This document shows positions 24,654-31,785 of a stretch of DNA of 64,000 bases, piece after piece. A model generated the notes under the pieces. The model was not told the DNA's origin and searched no databases. It was given only the letters and a program-made list of their open reading frames with translations. Location of the stretch: positions 1,973,501-2,037,500 of the forward strand of contig NZ_CP096670.1 of NCBI RefSeq assembly GCF_023238625.1, given 5' to 3'. Origin of the DNA: Agarivorans sp. TSD2052 (lineage in GTDB: Bacteria; Pseudomonadota; Gammaproteobacteria; Enterobacterales; Celerinatantimonadaceae). The position numbers and the translations under genes were made by a program. Each line of letters opens with the position of its first letter. The stretch's first letter is position 1.

Positions 24654-26276
24654 TTAATTATTTAGCGCAAAGCCTATACCTAAGCTTTGGTTGTGTTTGT
24701 TGTAGTCAATCAGCGATTCACCGTAACCATTGAAATATTTTAAGTATAAGGCCAGTTCTTTGGTGATTGGGTAGGCCCACCTCACGTCAATAGCACCTTT
24801 ATTATCTGTTTTTAGATTGTTGCGAGCCATCAAGCTTAAGCGATGATTGTCGTTTATTTGCCAATTTGCGGTTAATTCTCCGTAGCCATAATAATCTTCA
24901 ATATTAGGGTTGTCGTCTTCGCTGGCATCTTCTTTTAGTCGGTACCAAGGTTTAATGCCAATAGTGACCGGCTTGGCATCAAAGCTAAGTTCGGTATAGA
25001 TACGATTCCAAGAGCGCGAACGTATCTGAGTTTGACCATTTGACTCATGTACGAATCCAAACCTTACCCATTCTGGAAGCCACACGGAACTGTCCTGCTG
25101 CTGTTGCTGGGCATTCCACTGGTAAAACAATTCTGGTTCGTAGTTGGTTTCTCTAATGGCATCTCCATCGCGGCCATAAGGTTGCCAGAATGTTTGCTGG
25201 CTATAAGCGAAGCTTAGATTGTCACTGCTGGTAAATAGGGTAAAAGGAAACGTGAGTCGAAAACTCAACTGAAACTCAAGCTCAACTTTCTCGGGCGTGT
25301 CACCTGTAAGCCCTCCGGCTAGATCTGGCGCTGCAGGTGAAGGGTTGTACTTTACGGGAAGTATATAATTGTCTCTAAATATGCTCATGCCGGCAAAGGT
25401 CCATTTGCTGCTTTGCGATGCCATTTCTCGCCTGTCGCCGATTCGATTTAAGGATACCCCTAAACCAAAAGATTGATTATGAATATTGTAATCAATCATT
25501 GATTCGCCATAACCGTTGAAGTACTTAGCATACAGCGAAATAGTTGGAGACATACAGTAGGAGAAGCGCAGATCAATCGCCCCTTTGTTATCAGACTTGA
25601 GGTTGTTGCGCCCCATCGCTTTAATCGCGTGGTTGCACTGGTCGTCGCCAAACAGATAAGCGACAGACACCTCTCCATAGCCATAATAGTCAGTGAATGA
25701 TTCGCCAGCGTTGATTTCTGGACCAACGGGTAGCCAAGGTTTCACGCGAAAAAGCCAACTATCATAGTTGGCATCTAACTGTGCGTAAATTCTGTCCCAT
25801 GAGCGGTCGAATTCATCATATGAGCCGTTAGCTTTGTGGCTATAACCAATGCTAACAGCACGGAAGTGTAATTTATTTTGGCTTATCGCGAACTCTGAAG
25901 GGCGCCATGTATAAATAAGCTCGGGTTCGTAGTTGGTATCTCGGAAAGGAGAAGAGAATGGCTTGTTGTAGACTTGCCAAAAGCTTTGTTGGGTATAAGC
26001 AAAGCTTAAATAATCACGATTAGCTAACATGCCCTCGGCGACAATCAATTTACCACTAATTTGAAATTCTGCTTCAAGATTATCTAGTCGTTGACCGTCA
26101 CTGCCATCTTTCGTAGCAAAAACGCTTGAATACTCACTTAAAGAAGGAGGGTTAGGGTTGTATTTCGCCAGCAGAATATAGGTGTCGTGATGAGCTACCA
26201 GTCTGGGTCCCGCGGCTTCAACAGAGAGAGCCAAAGTGGAACCAAACACAGCCAGTGCTAAATAGCATTTTTTCAT
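24654..26276 (-). CDS. Tandem-duplicated outer-membrane phospholipase A (OMPLA), first half catalytically dead
   Basis: A 540-residue protein with a signal peptide (about 1-21) and then two consecutive copies of the PldA/OMPLA beta-barrel, about 22-285 and 290-540. Each copy alone matches the roughly 270 residues of mature E. coli OMPLA. Each carries the family stretches FRDTNYEPE or IRETNYEPE, KPW, and GYGESxIDYNxHNQS near its end. Copy 2 keeps the catalytic triad: His410 and Ser412 in HESNGQ, and Asn424 in SRSWNR. In copy 1 the same positions are His147, Ala149 and Asp161 (HKANGS and DRSWDR), so it cannot hydrolyse. Normal OMPLA is activated by dimerisation, so this looks like a covalent pseudo-dimer of one active and one inactive barrel. 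It is monocistronic and convergent with the chemoreceptor gene. Confidence 0.88.
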   Translation of the reverse strand: MKKCYLALAVFGSTLALSVEAAGPRLVAHHDTYILLAKYNPNPPSLSEYSSVFATKDGSDGQRLDNLEAEFQISGKLIVAEGMLANRDYLSFAYTQQSFWQVYNKPFSSPFRDTNYEPELIYTWRPSEFAISQNKLHFRAVSIGYSHKANGSYDEFDRSWDRIYAQLDANYDSWLFRVKPWLPVGPEINAGESFTDYYGYGEVSVAYLFGDDQCNHAIKAMGRNNLKSDNKGAIDLRFSYCMSPTISLYAKYFNGYGESMIDYNIHNQSFGLGVSLNRIGDRREMASQSSKWTFAGMSIFRDNYILPVKYNPSPAAPDLAGGLTGDTPEKVELEFQLSFRLTFPFTLFTSSDNLSFAYSQQTFWQPYGRDGDAIRETNYEPELFYQWNAQQQQQDSSVWLPEWVRFGFVHESNGQTQIRSRSWNRIYTELSFDAKPVTIGIKPWYRLKEDASEDDNPNIEDYYGYGELTANWQINDNHRLSLMARNNLKTDNKGAIDVRWAYPITKELALYLKYFNGYGESLIDYNKHNQSLGIGFALNN

Positions 26277-26537
26277 ATCGTCCCTAAATACTTAATAAGC
26301 CTTACATGGCGTTTACTCAACGAAATGTTTTTTGCATCGCGCGTTTGTTTTATTTTATGTTAGCGATATATAACCAAATAAGCGAGAAAACCTAAGCTTA
26401 TAAAGTTTATCGCTCATCTTGCTAAGACCACAAGTCATAGAGAGTAAAAAGAGCGTATCATGAAGGAGGGTTAATTCTTAGCGTTGACTAACCCTTATAT
26501 TTAGCGCTTATCAAACAACTCACGTTTTAAGGACATA

Positions 26538-27011
26538 ATGGCAAAAATCTATTTTATCTGTGGATTTATTGGATCAGGCAAAACCACTTACGCTAAAAAA
26601 CTAGCGAAACAACAACCGGCTTTTCGCTTTACCATCGATGAGTGGATGATCCCCCTTTATGGTGAACATATGGAACGCGAAGTGTTTGACGCGCGTTTTG
26701 ACACTCTCACTGCGTTGTTCAAAGCGTCGGCCGAAGAACTACTCGGTTTAGGGACCTCGGTAATTTTTGACTTTGGGTTGTGGGGCGAGGCTGAAAGGCG
26801 GGCGATGTCTTGCTGGGCTAAGTCAATTAATGTGGAGTATGAGATGATTTATCTTGATGTAAGTTATCAGGCGTGTTGTGAAAGAGCCTACTCCCGCAAC
26901 TTAAAAAGGGGCGACCAAGCCTACGAAATGACCCCTGAAATGATGGCCATGTTTTGGGATAAATTTGAAAAACCCTCTGCCAATGAGAAAATAACTTGGC
27001 TTGAACTATAA
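26538..27011 (+). CDS. P-loop ATPase/kinase of zeta-toxin/APH-associated type
   Basis: A 157-residue soluble protein starting MAKIYFICGFIGSGKTTYAK, with the Walker A motif GFIGSGKTT at about residues 8-16. A DEW motif follows (FTIDEWMIPLYG), along with the small-kinase lid region rich in Arg (CCERAYSRNLKRGD). It belongs to the group of small P-loop kinases (AAA_33-like) that phosphorylate small molecules or nucleotides. There is no antitoxin partner beside it, so a toxin role is unlikely. AAGGA precedes the ATG. The substrate is unknown. Confidence 0.75.
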   Translation: MAKIYFICGFIGSGKTTYAKKLAKQQPAFRFTIDEWMIPLYGEHMEREVFDARFDTLTALFKASAEELLGLGTSVIFDFGLWGEAERRAMSCWAKSINVEYEMIYLDVSYQACCERAYSRNLKRGDQAYEMTPEMMAMFWDKFEKPSANEKITWLEL

Positions 27012-27135
27012 GCCGTAAGCTTCGGGACATAAGCGACATTCATGTCGTTTTACAAAGCAGCGATACAGACATTTAGCTTTAATGTTACAGATGTTGTAAT
27101 TTAGTTGTATTGCTGCTGATTAGAAAACGACTTTG

Positions 27136-28281
27136 ATGCTTAAACAACCTAACGACACCGCCCAAGCAAGTGATTTTAAGGTGCACGCTAATCTAAGTGG
27201 CGTCGCGCTTCAGTCAGTTGAGCCTAGCTCTCCGTTTAGTAACCCTATTTTTCTTATCGCTTTAGAAGAGCAGAGGTGTGTAGGTGAAAATAGCGGATGG
27301 GTTGCCAATCATATTGAGTTACCCGATCATCAGATTGTTATTCCCAGCTATTTGAAGCACCACAGTTATGGAGAGTATGTGTTTGATTGGGCCTGGGCAG
27401 ATGCCTATCAGCGGCATGGACTAGAGTATTATCCCAAGTTGGTGACGATGCAGCCGTTCACCCCTATCACCAATGCTAAGCACTTTGGTCCAACTTTAAA
27501 CAGTAAAGCCATAAAAGCTTGGGCTGACAGTGTGTTTGCTATCTGTGAGCAACAGCAACTCAGCTCTTGGCATTGTAATTTCATTCACCAACAACTGGCG
27601 AATGAGTTGGCAGAGTCAGGTTGTATGATTCGCCATGGTGTGCAGTTTGAATGGTACAACAAGGGGTATCAACATTTTGACCAGTTTGTTGCAACCTTTA
27701 CCTCTCGCAAACGAAAAAACACCAATAAAGAGCGACGTATAGCTCAGGCTAGTGTTGACCAAATACACTGGAAAATAGGTGCGGATATATGCCAGACCTC
27801 TTTAGAGGCCTTTTATCTGTGTTACCAATCAACCTATTTGAAGCGCGGGCAGCAAGGCTATCTAAGTTTTGAGTTTTTTGATCAGTTAAGTAAACGGATG
27901 GGCGACTCCATGTTGTTAGTCACCGCTGAGAAAAACCAAAAAACCATTGCGTCAGCGTTGTTTTTCTTTGACAAAGACAACCTATATGGGCGCTATTGGG
28001 GCTGTATACAAGACATCGATATGTTGCATTTTGAATTGTGTTTTTACCAAGGGATAGAGTTTGCCATATCACGCCAAATTAAACGCTTTAATCCTGGTAC
28101 GCAAGGGGAGCATAAGTTGTATAGGGGGTTTGAGCCGACCACCACTTATTCAGCTCACTATATTAAGCAGCCTGATTTTGCTGCAGCTATTAACAACTTT
28201 TGTCAGCAAGAAAAGCAACAAATTTTCCAATATAAACAGCAATGTTTACAGCTACTGCCATTCAAGTCTGTGAGCAGTTAA
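27136..28281 (+). CDS. DUF482/COG3146 GNAT-fold acyltransferase
   Basis: A 381-residue protein of the DUF482 family, often annotated as an acyl-CoA N-acyltransferase or peptidoglycan-related protein. Visible family marks are the N-terminal NPIFLIALEE region, the central QFEWYNKGYQHFDQF and RKRKNTNKERR, and the C-terminal FNPGTQGEHKLYRGFEPT. No signal or membrane segment is visible, so it is cytoplasmic. The ATG at 27136 was chosen over a TTG three bases upstream. Its exact reaction is not established. The DUF6151 gene follows after 26 bases. Confidence 0.8.
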   Translation: MLKQPNDTAQASDFKVHANLSGVALQSVEPSSPFSNPIFLIALEEQRCVGENSGWVANHIELPDHQIVIPSYLKHHSYGEYVFDWAWADAYQRHGLEYYPKLVTMQPFTPITNAKHFGPTLNSKAIKAWADSVFAICEQQQLSSWHCNFIHQQLANELAESGCMIRHGVQFEWYNKGYQHFDQFVATFTSRKRKNTNKERRIAQASVDQIHWKIGADICQTSLEAFYLCYQSTYLKRGQQGYLSFEFFDQLSKRMGDSMLLVTAEKNQKTIASALFFFDKDNLYGRYWGCIQDIDMLHFELCFYQGIEFAISRQIKRFNPGTQGEHKLYRGFEPTTTYSAHYIKQPDFAAAINNFCQQEKQQIFQYKQQCLQLLPFKSVSS

Positions 28282-28307
28282 CTAACATTCATAAAAATGG
28301 GGTACTA

Positions 28308-28886
28308 ATGACGGATTTATCTTTACAGTGTCAATGTGGAAAAGTGGCCGGTTCGGTGAGCAAGGTTAAACGTAGCTGTTGCAACCGAATAGTATGTTAT
28401 TGCAAAGATTGTCAAAAGTTTGCTCACTACCTATCCAGTGAAACAACGACTTTAGATGCTTATGGCGGTACAGAGGTTTATCAACTCGCTCCGAGCTCTA
28501 TACACATCGAGCACGGTATTGAACAACTGAGGTGCGCAAGGTTAACCAGTAAGGGCATTTATCGTTGGTATAGTGCTTGTTGTAATACTCCTATTGCCAA
28601 TACGGTTGGCTTAAAGGTGCCTTTTGTAGCCATTTATCATAACTTTATTGTTTCTGAGCCGAATGCAGAGGAGGTTTTGGGACCGGTAATTGGCATGTTG
28701 TACCCTGAACAAGCTCTCACCCCGATCCCGAGCGAGCAACAAGTGACCACCTCATCGTTCATGCTAAAAGCTAAAGTGCTTACCAAGTTATTTTTGTGGA
28801 AACTAACAGGGCAAGGTAAACCAAGCCCATTTTATCAAGCTTCGGGTAAAGCCATTGTTAAGCCGATAGTGCTTGAAAAACAATAG
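28308..28886 (+). CDS. DUF6151 family protein (cysteine-rich, GFA-like)
   Basis: A 192-residue protein with a zinc-binding, GFA-like N-terminus: LQCQCGKVAG, then VCYCKDCQKFAHYL, and later SACCNTPIANT. These cysteines are arranged as in glutathione-dependent formaldehyde-activating-like folds. Function is unknown. The ATG at 28308 was chosen because it follows GGGG and starts directly before the conserved Cys motif; an earlier in-frame start lies within the DUF482 gene. It is probably co-transcribed with that gene. Confidence 0.72.
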   Translation: MTDLSLQCQCGKVAGSVSKVKRSCCNRIVCYCKDCQKFAHYLSSETTTLDAYGGTEVYQLAPSSIHIEHGIEQLRCARLTSKGIYRWYSACCNTPIANTVGLKVPFVAIYHNFIVSEPNAEEVLGPVIGMLYPEQALTPIPSEQQVTTSSFMLKAKVLTKLFLWKLTGQGKPSPFYQASGKAIVKPIVLEKQ

Positions 28887-28916
28887 TTAGATCACTTCCT
28901 ATCCTGGCTGACGCTG

Positions 28917-29312
28917 TTAGCGGTTGTCAGCTAGGTCGATGTTTCTTTCTTCAAAAACGTGTTTGGCGACTAACATGCCGTTAATCGCAGCAGGAAAACC
29001 TGCGTATACCGCCATTTGAAGTATCACTTCGGTTATTTCTGTAGGCTTACAGCCTACATTAAGCGCGCCATGTATGTGTACTGCTAGTTGCGGGGCGCTA
29101 TTGGCCATCGCTGTAAGGGCCGCTACCGTTGCTATTTCTCGGGATCTTAAGTCAAGCTCTGGGCGGCTATAGATATCGCCAAACGGAAATTCGATGGTAT
29201 ATTTGGCCAAGTCTGGAGATATTTTAGCGAGGCTTTCTATCACCTTATGGCCTGCATCTCCGTCAATTTCACTGAGTTTATCTAGGCCTTGTTGGTATCT
29301 AGTTTGTTGCAT
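28917..29312 (-). CDS. Carboxymuconolactone decarboxylase-family protein
   Basis: A 131-residue all-helical protein of the CMD/AhpD-like family. Visible marks are ELDLRSREIATVAALTAMAN, the HIHGALNVGCKPTEITEVI region and YAGFPAAINGMLVAKHVF, as in PcaC-type proteins. It lacks the CxxC pair of AhpD peroxidases, so it is closer to the decarboxylase-like branch. The specific substrate is unknown. It lies downstream of, and in the same direction as, the LysR gene at 29410-30300. Confidence 0.85.
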   Translation of the reverse strand: MQQTRYQQGLDKLSEIDGDAGHKVIESLAKISPDLAKYTIEFPFGDIYSRPELDLRSREIATVAALTAMANSAPQLAVHIHGALNVGCKPTEITEVILQMAVYAGFPAAINGMLVAKHVFEERNIDLADNR

Positions 29313-29409
29313 AATAACGTCCTACTATTTATTGACTAAATAAATAGTGTAAACCTTGGAGCTTACTCCCAGTCAAGCCAGATTTTGGTCGGCTTGCTTC
29401 GCTTACAAA

Positions 29410-30300
29410 TTATAGGCTTAACCTTGGCTGGATAAATTCTATAAAGGCGCTGATTCTACGGGCTACAGCAGAAGACTTGTAATAAACCGCATTTATTTGT
29501 TCGCGGCTGGTATGGGTGAGTTGTTGGTTTTCTAATAATGAAATGAGTCGACCTTGAGCAATATCTTGCTTCACCATAAAGCCAGATAAACACGCAACGC
29601 CATTATTGCTTAGGGCTAGCTGGCGAACCGCTTCACCGTTACTGGCACTGATGCTAGGCGTAAACGCACTAAAGCCTTTTAGCGGCCATTGATTAAGTAC
29701 CTTCGCACCGCTAAAACCAATTAAATCATGCTGACTAAGCTGCTCAACGCGAAGAGGAAGGCCTCGTTTGCTTAAGTAGTCTGCTGACGCCACTATGTAT
29801 AAGGGGCTAGTACCTAATGGGCGGGCATGTAAGGTCGAATCGCTTAATTTACCGATACGAATAGCAAGGTCAGTTTTCTTTTCTAATAAATCTACATAAC
29901 CTTCATTCGAGCTTAGCACGAGGTCGATGTTTGGAAAGGTTTGTTTAAATTCGCTGATTAGCGGTATTAGTTGGTGCAGTATAAAGGGGCTGGCGGCATC
30001 GACTCGTAAGCTACCTTTGGGTAATTCTCCGCGCGCAATGATGTCTTCTTCCGCTTGCTGTATGTGCGCGAGTCCTTGGCGAACCGCTGCTATAAAGTGA
30101 CGACCTTCGTCGGTTTGCTCAATCCGGCGGGTGGTTCGATTTAAAATGCTGGTGCCTAACTTTACCTCTACTCTTTTCACTGCCCGTGAAACTTTAGCGA
30201 CTTGAATGTCCAACGCTTCAGCAGCAGCAGAAAACCCACCGTGGTCTACCACTGCGAGTAATATTTCCAATTCATCTGAACGGTTCTTGAGAGAGAACAT
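29410..30300 (-). CDS. LysR-family transcriptional regulator
   Basis: A 296-residue LysR regulator. The N-terminal helix-turn-helix contains GGFSAAAEALDIQVAKVSRAVKRV and the C-terminal periplasmic-binding-like effector domain contains DLAIRIGKLSDSTLHARPLG. It resembles the AaeR/PerR/DmlR branch. It is divergent from the MFS gene at 30501 across a 200-bp region, the typical place for a LysR operator, and lies upstream of the CMD-family gene. It probably controls one or both. The ligand is unknown. Confidence 0.88.
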   Translation of the reverse strand: MFSLKNRSDELEILLAVVDHGGFSAAAEALDIQVAKVSRAVKRVEVKLGTSILNRTTRRIEQTDEGRHFIAAVRQGLAHIQQAEEDIIARGELPKGSLRVDAASPFILHQLIPLISEFKQTFPNIDLVLSSNEGYVDLLEKKTDLAIRIGKLSDSTLHARPLGTSPLYIVASADYLSKRGLPLRVEQLSQHDLIGFSGAKVLNQWPLKGFSAFTPSISASNGEAVRQLALSNNGVACLSGFMVKQDIAQGRLISLLENQQLTHTSREQINAVYYKSSAVARRISAFIEFIQPRLSL

Positions 30301-30500
30301 CTCACTTCCTATTTATATGTATGGTCAATTTTAAGGGGAGCCAGTGACCTTTTTGGCCAAGCTTTTACGATTACCTATAAATTATACAAAAGTATTTTGT
30401 ATTAACCGCTATTTTTTACAATGGTTTTTTGGCAAATAATGTTTACCTTCAATGGTTGCTGATAGCAACATTAACCTAGAGATGAGTAGAGATTACTATT

Positions 30501-31697
30501 ATGCCATTAGCTTTATTTGCACTGACCTTAAGTGCTTTCGCCATAGGGACCACTGAGTTTGTTATTGTGGGGCTTATACCGACCATGGCTCAAGACCTTG
30601 GCGTATCGGTACCTTCCGCCGGATTATTGGTGAGTTTATACGCCTTGGGCGTGGCGATTGGTGCGCCGGTGTTAACTGCACTGACAGGTCAGTGGAATCG
30701 AAAACATGTACTACTGGCGGTGATGGGCCTGTTTGTCGCCGGTAACCTGTTAGCATGGCAGGCGCCAAGTTATGAAACCTTGGTGGGGGCGCGAATTCTT
30801 ACCGGTTTAGCTCATGGTGTGTTTTTCTCAATTGGTTCAACGATAGCAACGGGATTAGTAGCGAAAGAAAAGGCGGCGAGTGCGATCGCAATTATGTTTA
30901 CCGGATTAACGGTTGCCTTAGTCACTGGGGTACCACTAGGTACTTATATCGGTCAAAATTTTGGCTGGGAAACTACGTTTTTGGTGGTGGCTATACTCGG
31001 CCTTATTGCTTTGATAGGCAGTGCTTTTTTGGTACCCAATAACCTAAAGCAAGCGCCTGAAACCAAACTCAAGGATCTGCTCAGTGTAATAACGCAACCG
31101 CGATTGTTATTGGTATATGCAATTACAGCCATAGGTTATGGCGGGTCGTTTACGGCGTTTACCTTTTTAGCGTCAATTTTGCAGGATGTCAGCGGGTTTG
31201 ATGCCAGCGCGATTAGCTTAATTATGTTGGTTTACGGTGTATCGGTTGCGGTGGGCAATATTTGGGGGGGCAAAATGGCTGATAAACTTGGCCCGGTTAA
31301 AGCGCTTAGTTGGATTTTCTTGGGTTTGGCTATGGTGTTGATGGTGTTTAATTTTACTGCTTATAACCCAGTAGCCGCAGTCGCTACTATTTTAATATGG
31401 GGTGCCTTTGCTTTTGGCAATGTTCCTGGCCTACAAGTCTATGTGGTAAAACTGGCAGAGCAATATACACCGAACGCCGTTGATGTAGCTTCGGGATTGA
31501 ATATCGCGGCCTTTAATGTAGGGATTGCTTTAGGTGCTTGGGGGGGAGGGATGATTGTTGCCAACGCTGGCGTCATGCACACGCCATGGGCGGGTTCACT
31601 AATAGTGTTAGTGGCTTTGTTATTGACTCTGGTCAGCGGGGCATTGGATAAACGGGCTAAGCAGCTAAACGCCTCTAAGCTTTGCCCTCAGGCTTAA
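30501..31697 (+). CDS. MFS efflux transporter (AraJ/YdhP-like)
   Basis: A 398-residue inner-membrane protein with about 12 hydrophobic helices. It starts MPLALFALTLSAFAIGTTEF, as in the DHA1-type drug/sugar exporters AraJ and YdhP. The motif GRxLTGLAHGVFFSIGS-like segment and the internal loop GGKMADKLGP fit this group. It is likely a proton-coupled exporter of small organic compounds; the substrate is unknown. It is divergent from the LysR regulator at 29410-30300. Confidence 0.87.
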   Translation: MPLALFALTLSAFAIGTTEFVIVGLIPTMAQDLGVSVPSAGLLVSLYALGVAIGAPVLTALTGQWNRKHVLLAVMGLFVAGNLLAWQAPSYETLVGARILTGLAHGVFFSIGSTIATGLVAKEKAASAIAIMFTGLTVALVTGVPLGTYIGQNFGWETTFLVVAILGLIALIGSAFLVPNNLKQAPETKLKDLLSVITQPRLLLVYAITAIGYGGSFTAFTFLASILQDVSGFDASAISLIMLVYGVSVAVGNIWGGKMADKLGPVKALSWIFLGLAMVLMVFNFTAYNPVAAVATILIWGAFAFGNVPGLQVYVVKLAEQYTPNAVDVASGLNIAAFNVGIALGAWGGGMIVANAGVMHTPWAGSLIVLVALLLTLVSGALDKRAKQLNASKLCPQA

Positions 31698-31739
31698 TTT
31701 TTGATAAAGGTTTCAGTCGATTGACTGCTAGATAACGCG

Positions 31740-31785
31740 AACTCAATCCCCCTTTAAGGTTCTTGGCTTAAAGGGGGATTGAGTT
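31740..31785. repeat. Perfect 19-bp inverted repeat between convergent genes
   Basis: The arms at 31740-31758 and 31767-31785 are exact reverse complements with an 8-base loop. The right arm overlaps the stop codon of the M14 gene. No T run follows on either strand, so it may act as a transcript-end stabiliser or a bidirectional terminator without a U tract. Confidence 0.8.

Noticed and set aside
26538-27011. Zeta-toxin interpretation of the small P-loop protein
   Set aside because: No antitoxin gene adjacent and no zeta-specific UNAG-site residues could be identified; small-molecule kinase is the safer reading.
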